Source: Pseudomonadota bacterium (GTDB taxonomy: Bacteria > Pseudomonadota > Alphaproteobacteria > Azospirillales > Azospirillaceae). From it: 41,265 nucleotides of DNA. The stretch spans positions 1-41,265 of the forward strand of contig JAEYPE010000189.1 in assembly GCA_023411035.1 (NCBI GenBank), read 5' to 3'. Below the pieces are notes generated by a model. That model was not told where the DNA came from, searched no databases, and saw nothing but the letters and a program-made list of their open reading frames with translations. How positions within the stretch are numbered: position 1 is the stretch's first letter; each line of letters begins with the position of its first letter. Made by a program: the position numbers and the translations under genes. Below are positions 1 to 10,591 of the stretch, one piece after another.

Positions 1-1113
1 CCGCAGACGGTGTGGACCGACCTTTTTGTCTGGGTCGAACGGCTGGTGGAAGGCGACCGCGGCGAGCGCATCCGGCTGGACCAGGGCCAGTGGACCGCCC
101 GGAAGATCGGGCGCAAGGCGCTGAAGAACCTGATCTGGCTGCTAATCGCCCTGGTGACCGGCGGCGCCTGGATCTTCTACTTCACCGACGCGCCGACCCT
201 GTTGGGCGAGCTGCTGCGCTTCGAGGCGTCGGCGACCGCCCTGGGCTTCATCGGCCTGTTCACCGCCACCACCTACCTTCTCGCCGGCTTCGCGCGGGAG
301 CAGGTCTGCACCTACATGTGCCCATGGCCGCGCTTCCAGTCGGCGATGATCGACGAGGACAGCCTTGTCGTCACCTACCAGGATTGGCGCGGCGAGGGCC
401 GCAGCCTGATGCGCAAGTCGCAGAGCTGGGAGGAGCGCAAGGCCGAAGGGTTGGGCGACTGCATCGACTGCTTCAACTGCGTCCAGGTCTGCCCCGCCGG
501 CATCGACATCCGCGACGGGCTTCAGATGCAGTGCATCGGTTGCGGCCTGTGCATCGACGCCTGCGACGAGATCATGGCCAAGGTCGGGCGCCCGGCGGGC
601 CTCATCAAGTTCGACACCCAGACCAACCAGGTGGCCATCGCCACCACCGGCAAGCCCGTGCCCTACCGCGTGGTGCGCCCGCGCACGATCCTCTATTCGC
701 TGATGATGCTGGTGATCGCTGGGGGCATCGCCATCGGCCTGATGCTGAAGCCGGGGTTGGACATCAGTGTTCTGCGCGACCGCGCCCCGCTGTTCGTGGC
801 GCTGTCCGACGGGTCGGTGCGCAACGCCTACACCTTCAAGATCTCCAACATGACCCGCGACCCGCGGTCCTACACGTTGGCCGTAGTGGGGTTGAAGGAG
901 GCCGGCCTGTCCGTGGCCGGCGAAGGCCAGGAGGAACAGGCCGGCACCCAGAGCCTGACCGCGGGTCCGGACATGGTGGCGACCTACAGAATTTTCGTGA
1001 CCGTGCCCCGCGCCGGTTTGCAAGGCGCCACCCAGCCCCTTACTTTCAGGCTAACCTCGGCGGATGGTGAGGTGGCGACCTATGACTCCGTCTTCATGGG
1101 ACCGGCCAACTGA
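1..1113 (+). CDS. ccoG: CcoG/FixG/RdxA cbb3 oxidase accessory Fe-S protein (5' end outside window)
   Basis: Polyferredoxin-like membrane protein of the cbb3 cytochrome oxidase maturation operon; the family is associated with copper reduction/handling for CcoN assembly. The reading frame is open from base 1, and the first residues (PQTVWTDLF) are internal to the family, so roughly the first 100 residues are missing. Numbering from the codon at base 10, two ferredoxin-type clusters are visible: C151, C154, C157, C161 and C175, C178, C181, C185. A C100/C104 pair (VCTYMCPW) lies just after a membrane segment. Further membrane segments lie near residues 40-58, 75-93 and 224-245, followed by a C-terminal beta-rich domain. 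ccoH, ccoI and ccoS follow on the same strand, as in other ccoGHIS/fixGHIS operons. The family call is secure. Confidence 0.95.
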   Translation, partial: PQTVWTDLFVWVERLVEGDRGERIRLDQGQWTARKIGRKALKNLIWLLIALVTGGAWIFYFTDAPTLLGELLRFEASATALGFIGLFTATTYLLAGFAREQVCTYMCPWPRFQSAMIDEDSLVVTYQDWRGEGRSLMRKSQSWEERKAEGLGDCIDCFNCVQVCPAGIDIRDGLQMQCIGCGLCIDACDEIMAKVGRPAGLIKFDTQTNQVAIATTGKPVPYRVVRPRTILYSLMMLVIAGGIAIGLMLKPGLDISVLRDRAPLFVALSDGSVRNAYTFKISNMTRDPRSYTLAVVGLKEAGLSVAGEGQEEQAGTQSLTAGPDMVATYRIFVTVPRAGLQGATQPLTFRLTSADGEVATYDSVFMGPAN

Positions 1114-1159
1114 TCCCGACCGGCCCCTTGCGCTGAATTCTCTGAAGGTCAAGACGACG

Positions 1160-1684
1160 ATGACGCTGTCCACCGACGCCGGAAACCGCCGTACCCCTCC
1201 CCAACGGAAGGGCCGCCAGCCCGGCTGGTACATCCCCTGGATCTTCGTGGCTGGGTTCGCCATCGTGATCGCGGTCAACGGCGTGATGCTGCACTTCGCC
1301 TTTTCGAGCTGGACCGGCGTGCAGACCGAACAGCACTTCCTGAAGGGTCTGAAGTACAACCAGGATCTGGCCGGCGCCCGCGCCCAGGCCGAGCGCGGCT
1401 GGAAGGTGACGACGGAATTCACCGGCACCGATCCGCAGAAGGGCATCCTCGCGCTGACGCTGACCGACAAGGACGGCAACCTGCTGAAGGGCGCCGAGGT
1501 AAAGGTCGCCTTTATCCGCCCGACCAGCGAGGGCCATGACCTGCGGATGGATCTGCCCTATCTGGGCGAAGGCCGCTTTGCGGCTCCGGTGACCCTGCCG
1601 CTGGCCGGCCAGTGGGACCTGCGCGTGGAGATCCACCACGCCACCGGCGACTATCAGGACGAACAGCGCATCTTCGTCAAGTAA
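1160..1684 (+). CDS. ccoH: CcoH/FixH cbb3 oxidase assembly protein
   Basis: Small single-span membrane protein needed for assembly or stability of cbb3 oxidase. With the ATG at 1160 the product is 174 residues. A basic N-terminus (about residues 10-20) precedes a hydrophobic span with the family motif GWYIPWIFVAGF, and a periplasmic beta-sandwich domain fills the rest, including LPYLGEGRFAAPV and GQWDLRVEI. The frame stays open further upstream into the end of ccoG (possible ATGs at 1064 and 1082), but those starts would add residues with no family resemblance. The gap to ccoG is 46 bp and to ccoI 48 bp, consistent with one operon. Confidence 0.92.
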   Translation: MTLSTDAGNRRTPPQRKGRQPGWYIPWIFVAGFAIVIAVNGVMLHFAFSSWTGVQTEQHFLKGLKYNQDLAGARAQAERGWKVTTEFTGTDPQKGILALTLTDKDGNLLKGAEVKVAFIRPTSEGHDLRMDLPYLGEGRFAAPVTLPLAGQWDLRVEIHHATGDYQDEQRIFVK

Positions 1685-1732
1685 GCGCCCGGCAATCAAG
1701 CCTAAGCCAAACAAGCATACGGGTTCAGTGAC

Positions 1733-4201
1733 ATGACCGTCTGCCTCCACTGCGGGCAGGAGCATCCCGAGGGCACCGGCACCACCGCCTCCGATGGCGC
1801 CGGTCCCTTCTGCTGCACCGGCTGTGCGGCGGCCTACGATCTCGTCCGCGGGCTCGGGCTGGAACGCTATTACGAGCGGCGCTGCGTCGATCCCGCCGCC
1901 CGGCCCTTGCGTCCGGACGGGGAGGCGCCGCCGCTGGACTACGCTCCCCACGCCAAACAGGTCGGGGACGGCACCGCATCGCTGCACCTGATGGTGGACG
2001 GGCTGCAATGCGCCGCCTGCGTCTGGCTGATCGAAACGGCGCTGGCCCGCCAGCCGGGGGTGACGCACGCGCGGCTGAACATGACCACGCGCCGCCTGTC
2101 GGTGACATGGCGCGAGGCCGAGACCGACGCCAACACCGTCGTGGACACCATCGCCCGCATCGGCTACCGCGCCGTGCCCTTCGATCCGGAACGGCTGGGC
2201 GACGCTCAAGCGAAGACGGAGAAGGAGCTTCTGCGCTCGCTGGCCGTCGCCGGCTTCGGCGCCAGCAACGTGATGCTGCTGTCGGTGTCGGTCTGGGCCG
2301 GGCACGCCACCGGCATGGGCACCGCCACGCGCGACCTGATGCATTGGCTGTCGGCGCTGATCTGCATGCCGGCCATCGCCTACGCCGTGCGCCCCTTCGC
2401 GCGCTCCGCCTTCCAGGCGCTGCGGCGCGGACGGACGAACATGGACGTGCCGATCACCATCGGCGTCCTGCTCGCCACCGGCATGAGTCTGTTCGAGACG
2501 ATCAACAGCGGCCACCACGCCTATTTCGACGGCGCGATGATGCTGCTGTTCTTCCTGCTGATCGGGCGCTACCTGGACCAGCGGGCGCGGGGCCGGGCGC
2601 GGTCGGCGGCGGAACAGCTTCTCGGCCTGCACGCCACCTCCGTGACGGTGCTGACCGAGGACGGGCGCAGCGCCATCGTCCCGCCGGATCAGGTCCGTCC
2701 CGGCTCCACCGTGCTGGTGGCGGTGGGCGAGCGCGTCGCGGTGGACGGCACGGTGTCGGACGGCGTTTCCGACCTCGACACCGGCCTGATCACCGGCGAG
2801 ACGGTGCCGGGCAGCGTGCGCCCCGGCGACCGTGTGTTCGCCGGCATGCTGAACCTCACCGCCCCCCTGCGCGTGACCGTCACGGCGGTGGGGGAGGGCA
2901 CGCTGCTGGCCGAGATCGTCCGGCTGATGGAGGTGGCGGAGCAGGGCCGCGCCAAATACGTCGCCATCGCCGACCGGGTGTCGCGCCATTACGCCCCGGT
3001 CGTCCATGTGACGGCGCTGGGCACCTTCCTGGGCTGGCTGCTGCTGGGCGGACTTCCCTGGCAGGACGCGCTGATGAACGCGGTCGCCGTGTTGATCATC
3101 ACCTGCCCCTGCGCGCTGGCTCTGGCCGTGCCGGTGGTGCAGGTGATCGCCAGCGGGCGGCTGATGCGGCAGGGCATCCTGCTGAAGACCGCCACGGCGC
3201 TGGAGCGTCTGGCCGTCATCGACACGGTGGTCTTCGACAAGACCGGCACCCTGACCGAGGGGCGCCCCGTCCCGCAGCTGGACGGTGTGGCGGAGGACGA
3301 CCTGCGCCTTGCCGCTTCGCTCGCCGGGGCCAGCCGCCATCCGCTGGCCCGCGCCCTGACCCGCGCCCTGCCCAACCTTCCCGTCGCCGCCGGCGTGCGG
3401 GAGGTTCCCGGCGCCGGCCTCGCGCTGGATGGCCCCGAGGGGGAAATCCGGCTGGGCAGCCGCGGCTTCACCGGCGCGCCGGACGCGGCGGAGGACGCCG
3501 CGGGGCCTGAACTGTGGCTGGCCCGCCCCGGCGCCGCGCCGGTCCGCATTACCTTCCTCGACGCGCCGCGCGCCGACGCGGCGGCGGTGGTGCGGGGCCT
3601 GAAGGCGCGGGGCCTGGACGTGCGGCTTCTGTCCGGCGACCGCCGGGGGGCCGTGGCCGCCGTGGCCGCGCAACTGGGCATCGAGGACTGGCGCGCCGGC
3701 CAGACGCCCGCCGACAAGACCGCCGTTCTGGACGGGCTCGCCGCCGAGGGCCGCAAGGTGCTGATGGTCGGCGACGGGCTGAACGACGCCCCGGCGCTGG
3801 CCGCGGCGAGCGTGTCGATGTCGCCGTCCACCGCGGTGGACGTCAGCCAGACCGCCGCCGACGTGGTGTTCCAGGGCCGCCGCCTGCGCCCCATCCTGGA
3901 GGCGTTCGAGGTGTCCCGCCGCTCCGGGCGGCTGGTGCGGCAGAATTTCGCCATCGCGCTGATCTACAACCTGATTGCGGTGCCGGTGGCCATCTCCGGG
4001 ATGCTGACGCCGCTGCTGGCCGCGCTGGCCATGTCCTCCTCCTCCCTGATCGTTATCGCCAACGCCCTGCGGCTCAGCCGCAGCGCGGTGACCAAGGACC
4101 TGACCGATGACCGAGCTTCTCTATCTGATCGCGATCGCGCTGAGCCTGGGGCTGATGGGCCTGGGGGCGTTCCTGTGGGCTCTGAAGTCCGGGCAGTTTG
4201 A
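1733..4201 (+). CDS. ccoI: FixI/CcoI copper-exporting P1B-type ATPase
   Basis: Heavy-metal P-type ATPase that supplies copper to the CuB site of cbb3 oxidase (family knowledge). Order: an N-terminal Cys-rich segment (C4, C7, C28, C31), an HMA metal domain with CAAC at C93-C96, membrane helices, the actuator TGE at 355-357, the membrane metal site CPC at C459-C461, the phosphorylation loop DKTGT at 503-507 (D503), the HP dipeptide at 537-538, and the hinge GDGLNDAP at 681-688. All catalytic motifs are intact. The 822-residue product is longer than usual because its last roughly 31 codons run out of frame over the start of ccoS (95-bp overlap). Related operons usually show a short overlap here, so this tail may come from a late indel. 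Its Arg/Asp/Gly-rich composition fits read-through of another gene's frame. Confidence 0.95.
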   Translation: MTVCLHCGQEHPEGTGTTASDGAGPFCCTGCAAAYDLVRGLGLERYYERRCVDPAARPLRPDGEAPPLDYAPHAKQVGDGTASLHLMVDGLQCAACVWLIETALARQPGVTHARLNMTTRRLSVTWREAETDANTVVDTIARIGYRAVPFDPERLGDAQAKTEKELLRSLAVAGFGASNVMLLSVSVWAGHATGMGTATRDLMHWLSALICMPAIAYAVRPFARSAFQALRRGRTNMDVPITIGVLLATGMSLFETINSGHHAYFDGAMMLLFFLLIGRYLDQRARGRARSAAEQLLGLHATSVTVLTEDGRSAIVPPDQVRPGSTVLVAVGERVAVDGTVSDGVSDLDTGLITGETVPGSVRPGDRVFAGMLNLTAPLRVTVTAVGEGTLLAEIVRLMEVAEQGRAKYVAIADRVSRHYAPVVHVTALGTFLGWLLLGGLPWQDALMNAVAVLIITCPCALALAVPVVQVIASGRLMRQGILLKTATALERLAVIDTVVFDKTGTLTEGRPVPQLDGVAEDDLRLAASLAGASRHPLARALTRALPNLPVAAGVREVPGAGLALDGPEGEIRLGSRGFTGAPDAAEDAAGPELWLARPGAAPVRITFLDAPRADAAAVVRGLKARGLDVRLLSGDRRGAVAAVAAQLGIEDWRAGQTPADKTAVLDGLAAEGRKVLMVGDGLNDAPALAAASVSMSPSTAVDVSQTAADVVFQGRRLRPILEAFEVSRRSGRLVRQNFAIALIYNLIAVPVAISGMLTPLLAALAMSSSSLIVIANALRLSRSAVTKDLTDDRASLSDRDRAEPGADGPGGVPVGSEVRAV

Positions 4202-4292
4202 CGATCTGGACGGGGCGGCCCACCGCATCCTGTTCGACGACGAGCCGCCGCGCCCGAACGCCGAACCGTCGGCGCCGCCGAAGGGACGCTGA
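4107..4292 (+). CDS. ccoS: CcoS/FixS cbb3 oxidase maturation protein
   Basis: Small one-span membrane protein (61 residues) needed to insert cofactors, including CuB, into cbb3 oxidase. A hydrophobic segment at about residues 4-24 is followed by the family signature FLWALKSGQFDDLDGAAH, then an acidic stretch and a Pro-rich tail. It starts inside the 3' end of ccoI with a 95-bp overlap in a different frame, so translation is probably coupled. The family match is very clear despite the short length. Confidence 0.93.
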   Translation: MTELLYLIAIALSLGLMGLGAFLWALKSGQFDDLDGAAHRILFDDEPPRPNAEPSAPPKGR

Positions 4293-4330
4293 TCGCCCTC
4301 CCGCAGATTGGCCGGTTCCATGGCAATTCG

Positions 4331-4356
4331 GCAACGGTCTGTGCGAGCACCGTTGC
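4331..4356. promoter_or_regulatory. 8-bp inverted repeat between ccoS and fnr
   Basis: GCAACGGT at 4331-4338 and its exact reverse complement ACCGTTGC at 4349-4356 are separated by 10 bases. No T-run follows, so a classical intrinsic terminator is unlikely. It may be an operator or a transcript-end hairpin in the 124-bp gap. No TTGAT-N4-ATCAA FNR box is visible in this gap. Confidence 0.4.
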
Positions 4357-4416
4357 GAAGCGGACCGATTATGACGATTATGGCGACGATGTACGGCTAA
4401 GGGCTGGGTCCATGCC

Positions 4417-5154
4417 ATGCCACCCTTTGACATGGGACGCGCCCGCGAAAAGGGCGCGGCGAATGAGATGAATCCCTGCGGGGCCTGTCCCGTGCGCAGC
4501 CTGACCGTCTGTGCCGCTCTGGACCCCGAGGAACTGCGCCGACTCGCCGACATCCTCCAGACCGCCCGCGTCGAAGCCGGCCAGACCCTGTTCAGCGAAG
4601 GCGACGCGGCCGACGCGCTGTACAACGTCACCGCCGGCACCGTGAAGCTGTACAAACTGCTGCCGGACGGGCGCCGCCAGATCACCGGTTTCCTCGTCAC
4701 CGGCGACTTCCTGGGGCTGGCGGTCAACGACAGCTACGCCTACACCGCGGAAACGGTCACCACGGCGACGCTCTGCCGCTTCCCGCGCAAGAAGATCGAC
4801 GCGCTGATGGACGAGTTTCCGAAGATGCAGCGCCGTCTCTTCTCCATGGCCTCGAACGAGCTGGCGGCGGCGCAGGACCAGATGCTCCTGCTCGGCCGCA
4901 AGACGGCGAAGGAGAAGATCTGCTCCTTCCTGCTGATGCTGTCCCAGCGCGCCGCCCGGCGCGGGCATAAGGAAAATCCCGTCTATGTGCCGATGAGCCG
5001 GGCCGACATCGCCGATTACCTGGGCCTGACCACCGAGACGGTCAGCCGCACCTTCACGCAGTTGAAGACCGCCGGGGTCATCTCGCTTCAGGAAGGCAAC
5101 AAGGTGCTGATCAGCGACATGGACGCCATCTACGACATGGCCGAGGGCTGCTGA
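4417..5154 (+). CDS. fnr: FNR/FnrN-type oxygen-sensing transcription regulator
   Basis: CRP/FNR-superfamily activator that senses oxygen through a [4Fe-4S] cluster and binds TTGAT-N4-ATCAA sites. Visible: an N-terminal Cys cluster C21-x2-C24-x7-C32 plus the internal fourth ligand C120 in TLCRF. A cyclic-nucleotide-type beta-roll (about residues 38-130), a dimerisation helix, and a C-terminal winged helix with LGLTTETVSRTF follow. That segment carries the E-x-x-S-R recognition residues typical of FNR. With all four cysteines present it is an FNR/FnrN type rather than a cysteine-poor FixK. The start is uncertain: ATG 4417 is used here, but ATG 4432 and ATG 4468 (giving MNPCGACP) are possible. 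It lies just downstream of ccoGHIS, whose relatives are usual FNR targets. Confidence 0.93.
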   Translation: MPPFDMGRAREKGAANEMNPCGACPVRSLTVCAALDPEELRRLADILQTARVEAGQTLFSEGDAADALYNVTAGTVKLYKLLPDGRRQITGFLVTGDFLGLAVNDSYAYTAETVTTATLCRFPRKKIDALMDEFPKMQRRLFSMASNELAAAQDQMLLLGRKTAKEKICSFLLMLSQRAARRGHKENPVYVPMSRADIADYLGLTTETVSRTFTQLKTAGVISLQEGNKVLISDMDAIYDMAEGC

Positions 5155-5167
5155 GGGTCCTTACGGA

Positions 5168-5197
5168 CACGAAATGATAGACAGGTCATTTTTCGTG
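5168..5197. terminator. Hairpin just after fnr, probable terminator
   Basis: CACGAAATGA (5168-5177) can pair with TCATTTTTCGTG (5186-5197) around an 8-base loop, with two extra T in the right arm; flanking GA/TC adds to the stem. It starts 13 bp after the fnr stop. The T-run sits inside the right arm rather than after it, so an operator role for the following maeB is also possible. Confidence 0.45.
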
Positions 5198-5371
5198 GTC
5201 TGATATGTCGTGTTACGGTCAAAATTCGCATCTTTCGTGCGATCCGGCTCTGGCGGGAGGCGCCCGTGCGGGCTAACATCCCTCGCCCGATCGGCCGGCA
5301 CCAAGCCCAACAATGACGACCGGCCCAAAGAAGAACGGCTGCGACAGCCTACCCTCAGGAACCGAACCCCG

Positions 5372-7642
<2,271 letters not shown>

Positions 7643-7666
7643 CACGGGGGGAGCGCTCTACGGACG

Positions 7667-7710
7667 ACGCGCGGGCCGGGCGATGACCCCGGCCCGCGCG
7701 TTAATCTTTT
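7667..7710 (+). terminator. Rho-independent terminator after maeB
   Basis: A 14-bp nearly all-GC stem (left arm 7667-7680, right arm 7688-7701) with a 7-base loop is followed by TAATCTTTT. This is the clearest intrinsic terminator in the window and ends maeB 25 bp after its stop. Confidence 0.88.
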
Positions 7711-7810
7711 GTGACGCCCGCTCACCGGCTTGCGGGATGGTGTAAAAGCGAGGTTTCGCCCCCGAACCCACCTCCCTTGCCGTCCGTCCGACGCACGGAA
7801 AGCGCCGATC

Positions 7811-9322
7811 ATGACCTCCAAGCCGATGCCGCCCCTCCGGTTGATCCTCGCCGCCGCGCTGGTGCTGGCGCCGCTGCTGCCCGCCCTGTGGTGGCTGTGG
7901 CGGCAGGGGGCGGCCGGGCCGCTGGCGGCGGTGCTGGGCGGGCTGGCCGGGCTGGGCGGGGTGGCGCTGATGTTCCGGGTCTATTACCGCGACCTGCGGA
8001 CGGTGGCCGAGCACGCCGCCCGGCTCGCCGCCGGTCCGGCGGAACCGGTCCCGCCCTTGCCCGTCACGGCCTCCGGCCCGGTGCGGGAGGCGGCGGCGGC
8101 GGCGGTGCGGCTGCGCCGGGTCATGGGTGCCCGCACCGAACAGGCGCTGGCCCAGCTCGAAGCCAACGAGGCCATCATCGAGGCGCTCCACGACCCGCTG
8201 GTTCTGGTGGGAGCGGAGCGGCAGGTGACGCGGGCCAACCAGGCGGCGCGCACTCTGTTCGGCGACCGCATCCTGGACCGCGACCTTGCGGCCTCGCTGC
8301 GCAATCCGGCGGTGCTGGAGGCGGTGGACGCGGTGCTGGGCGGTGCGGCCTCCCGCATCCTCGACTTCAGCCTGCCGGTGCCGGTGGAGCGCATGTTCGA
8401 GGTGCGGGTGAAGCCCTTCCTGCGGCGTACCCCCCGCCCGGTCCCCGACGAGGATGGGTTGCTTTCCCCCGCCGGGGCGCCGCCGGAGCGGCTGGTCATC
8501 CTGACGCTGCACGACATCACGGCGCTGCGCCGGTCGGAGCAGATGCGCGCCGACTTCATCGCCAACGCCAGCCACGAGCTGCGCACGCCGCTCTCCTCCC
8601 TGCTGGGCTTCATCGAGACGCTGCGCGGCCCCGCCCGCGACGATCTGGAGGCGCACGAGCGCTTCCTGTCGATCATGCAGGATCAGGCCAGCCGCATGGC
8701 CCGCCTCGTCAACGACCTGCTGTCGCTGTCGCGGATCGAACTGGACGAGCATATGCCGCCCGCCGGGCGGGTCGATGTTCTGGACGCTCTGGACGGGGTG
8801 ATGGCGGCGCTGGAGTTGAAGGCGGCAAGCCGCCGCATCCGCCTGACGCTGAAGGCTTCGGACGGCCTGCCGCCGGTGGTGGGCGACGAGGACCAGCTCA
8901 CCCAGGTCTTCCAGAACCTCGTCAGCAACGCGATCAAATACACGCGGGAAAACACGGACGTGACCATCGCCGTGTCGCTGGCCGACGGCATGGCGGTGGG
9001 CGTGTCCGGCGCCGCGGGGCGCGGCGGGCGGGGAGGGCCGATGGTGGCCGTCGCTGTGCGCGACCAGGGGGAGGGCATCGCCCGCACCCATCTGCCGCGC
9101 CTGACTGAACGCTTCTACCGCGTGGACGCCGCCCGGTCGCGGGCGATGGGCGGCACCGGGCTGGGGCTGGCCATCGTGAAACACATCGTGAACCGCCACC
9201 GCGGGCGCCTGACCATCGAAAGCGCGGTGGGGGTGGGCAGCACCTTCACCGTCTACCTGCCGGCGGTGCCCGAGGCCGTGCCCGAGGCGGCGGCGGAAAC
9301 CGCCGTCACGAAACTGTCATAA
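7811..9322 (+). CDS. phoR: PhoR phosphate-regulon sensor histidine kinase
   Basis: Membrane histidine kinase that phosphorylates PhoB under phosphate limitation. Two membrane segments lie at about residues 9-30 and 36-57, with almost no periplasmic loop, as in PhoR, which senses through PstSCAB/PhoU. A PAS-like domain spans about 115-240. HisKA has H255 in NASHELRTP, the N box is near QVFQNLVSNAIKYT, and the G boxes include DQGEGI and GGTGLGL. A Gly/Arg-rich insert (about residues 398-412) sits inside the ATPase domain. The ATG at 7811 (503 residues) is preferred because the preceding in-frame codons from 7730 give a charged, non-family extension. phoB lies seven genes downstream in the same orientation. 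The last codons of phoR overlap a PHO box. Confidence 0.93.
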   Translation: MTSKPMPPLRLILAAALVLAPLLPALWWLWRQGAAGPLAAVLGGLAGLGGVALMFRVYYRDLRTVAEHAARLAAGPAEPVPPLPVTASGPVREAAAAAVRLRRVMGARTEQALAQLEANEAIIEALHDPLVLVGAERQVTRANQAARTLFGDRILDRDLAASLRNPAVLEAVDAVLGGAASRILDFSLPVPVERMFEVRVKPFLRRTPRPVPDEDGLLSPAGAPPERLVILTLHDITALRRSEQMRADFIANASHELRTPLSSLLGFIETLRGPARDDLEAHERFLSIMQDQASRMARLVNDLLSLSRIELDEHMPPAGRVDVLDALDGVMAALELKAASRRIRLTLKASDGLPPVVGDEDQLTQVFQNLVSNAIKYTRENTDVTIAVSLADGMAVGVSGAAGRGGRGGPMVAVAVRDQGEGIARTHLPRLTERFYRVDAARSRAMGGTGLGLAIVKHIVNRHRGRLTIESAVGVGSTFTVYLPAVPEAVPEAAAETAVTKLS

Positions 9323-9331
9323 AACCGTAAT
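9303..9331 (+). promoter_or_regulatory. PHO box (three PhoB heptamers) in front of pstS
   Basis: Three direct heptamers at exact 11-bp spacing are seen: CCGTCAC (9303-9309), CTGTCAT (9314-9320) and CCGTAAT (9325-9331), separated by GAAA and AAAA. This matches the known PHO box layout (CTGTCAT, A/T-rich 4-mer, CTGTCAT-like). The site overlaps the phoR stop codon (9320-9322) and lies about 125 bp upstream of pstS. A plausible -10 region is near 9349-9356 (CACTAGTG). PhoB probably activates pstSCAB-phoU-phoB from here. Confidence 0.85.
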
Positions 9332-9454
9332 CGGCGCGTCGCGGACCCTCACTAGTGTCCGAGCCGCAAGCCGCACGCCCCTGGGGCAGCGGCACGGGGT
9401 TGGCCCATCGCGTCCCCCCGGGACAGAGGCAACCGGACCATCGGAGGGATCACC

Positions 9455-10498
9455 GTGAATTCCAAGAAGCTTGCCCTCGCCGCGGCGGCGGCCGTCGCCG
9501 TGACCGCCGCCTTCACGGGTGCCGTGAACGCCCAGTCGCGCGACCAGATCCGCGCCGTCGGCTCCTCGACCGTGTTCCCGTTCACCACGGCGGTTGCCGA
9601 AGCGTTCGGCAAGGGCGGCAAGTTCAAGACTCCGGTCGTCGAGTCGACCGGCACCGGCGGCGGCCTGAAGCTGTTCTGCGCGGGCGTCGGCCCGCAGCAC
9701 CCGGACGTCGCCAACGCCTCGCGCCGCATCAAGAAGTCCGAGGTGGATCAGTGCGCCGCCAACGGCGTCACCCAGATCACCGAGCTGAAGATCGGCTACG
9801 ACGGCATCGCGCTGGCCTATTCCAAGCAGGCCCCGCACACCGACCTGACCACCGAGATCCTGTGGAAGGCGCTGGCCAAGGAGGTGCCGGTGGACGGCAA
9901 GATGGTCGCCAACCCCTACAAGACGTGGTCGGACATCGACCCGAAGCTGCCGAACAAGGAGATCGAGGTCCTCGGCCCGCCCCCGACGTCCGGAACCCGT
10001 GACAGCTTCAACGAACTGGTGATGCTCGAAGGCTGCAAGAAGGTGGCCGAGGTGAAGACCATCGTCGCCGACGAGAAGGCCCGCGAGAAGGCTTGCCTGT
10101 CGATCCGCGAGGACGGCGGCTATGTCGAGGCCGGCGAGAACGACAACCTGATCGTCCAGAAGCTGACCGCCAACCCCGACGCCTTCGGCGTGTTCGGCTA
10201 CAGCTTCTTCGACCAGAACCGCGACAAGCTCCAGACCGCCAAGATGGACGGCGTCGAGCTGAGCCCGGAGACGGTCGCCTCGGGCGAATATGAGGTCGCC
10301 CGCTCGCTCTACGTCTATGTGAAGAGCGCCCACGCCGGCGTGGTCCCCGGCATCCGCGAGTTCATCGCCGAATTCACCTCGGAGCGCGCGATGGGCGAGG
10401 ACGGCTATCTGGCCGACAAGGGCCTCATCTCCCTGCCGAAGGCGGAGCGCGACGCGGCCCGCACCTCGGCGACGAACCTGGCCCCGCTTCAGCTCTGA
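9455..10498 (+). CDS. pstS: PstS periplasmic phosphate-binding protein
   Basis: High-affinity phosphate-binding protein of the Pst ABC transporter. The start is GTG at 9455, supported by the CGGAGGGA ribosome site at 9442-9449. A Sec signal peptide covers residues 1 to about 26 (two Lys, an Ala-rich core, cleavage after AVNA). The mature protein begins QSRDQIRAVGSSTVFPF; GSSTVFPF and GTGGG are typical phosphate-contact segments, and PPTSGTRDSF is the second conserved phosphate loop. The 347-residue length is normal. It is first in the pst operon behind the PHO box, and a hairpin follows before pstC. Confidence 0.95.
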   Translation: MNSKKLALAAAAAVAVTAAFTGAVNAQSRDQIRAVGSSTVFPFTTAVAEAFGKGGKFKTPVVESTGTGGGLKLFCAGVGPQHPDVANASRRIKKSEVDQCAANGVTQITELKIGYDGIALAYSKQAPHTDLTTEILWKALAKEVPVDGKMVANPYKTWSDIDPKLPNKEIEVLGPPPTSGTRDSFNELVMLEGCKKVAEVKTIVADEKAREKACLSIREDGGYVEAGENDNLIVQKLTANPDAFGVFGYSFFDQNRDKLQTAKMDGVELSPETVASGEYEVARSLYVYVKSAHAGVVPGIREFIAEFTSERAMGEDGYLADKGLISLPKAERDAARTSATNLAPLQL

Positions 10499-10507
10499 CC
10501 GGCTGAC

Positions 10508-10543
10508 GGAACCGGCGGCTCTCCCTGTGAGGCCGCCGGTTCC
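10508..10543 (+). terminator. Intercistronic hairpin between pstS and pstC
   Basis: A perfect 12-bp stem (GGAACCGGCGGC at 10508-10519 with GCCGCCGGTTCC at 10532-10543) is followed by CCCGTTTG. Placed in the 93-bp pstS-pstC gap, it probably acts as a partial terminator or 3'-stabilising hairpin. That would give more binding protein than permease, a common design in ABC operons. Confidence 0.65.
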
Positions 10544-10591
10544 CCCGTTTGTGGCAAGAGCCCGTTTTCAGCCCATTTCCGGCGGTTTCGC

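Noticed and set aside
1094..3673. Very long open frame on the minus strand (859 codons) opposite ccoH and ccoI
   Set aside because: It is antisense to two clear family genes, has His/Arg/Gly/Ala-rich low-complexity composition typical of GC-rich antisense frames, and shows no motif.
4293..4416. FNR box for autoregulation of fnr
   Set aside because: TTTGACATGGG-like sequence near the gene start lacks the second half-site; only an unrelated inverted repeat is present.
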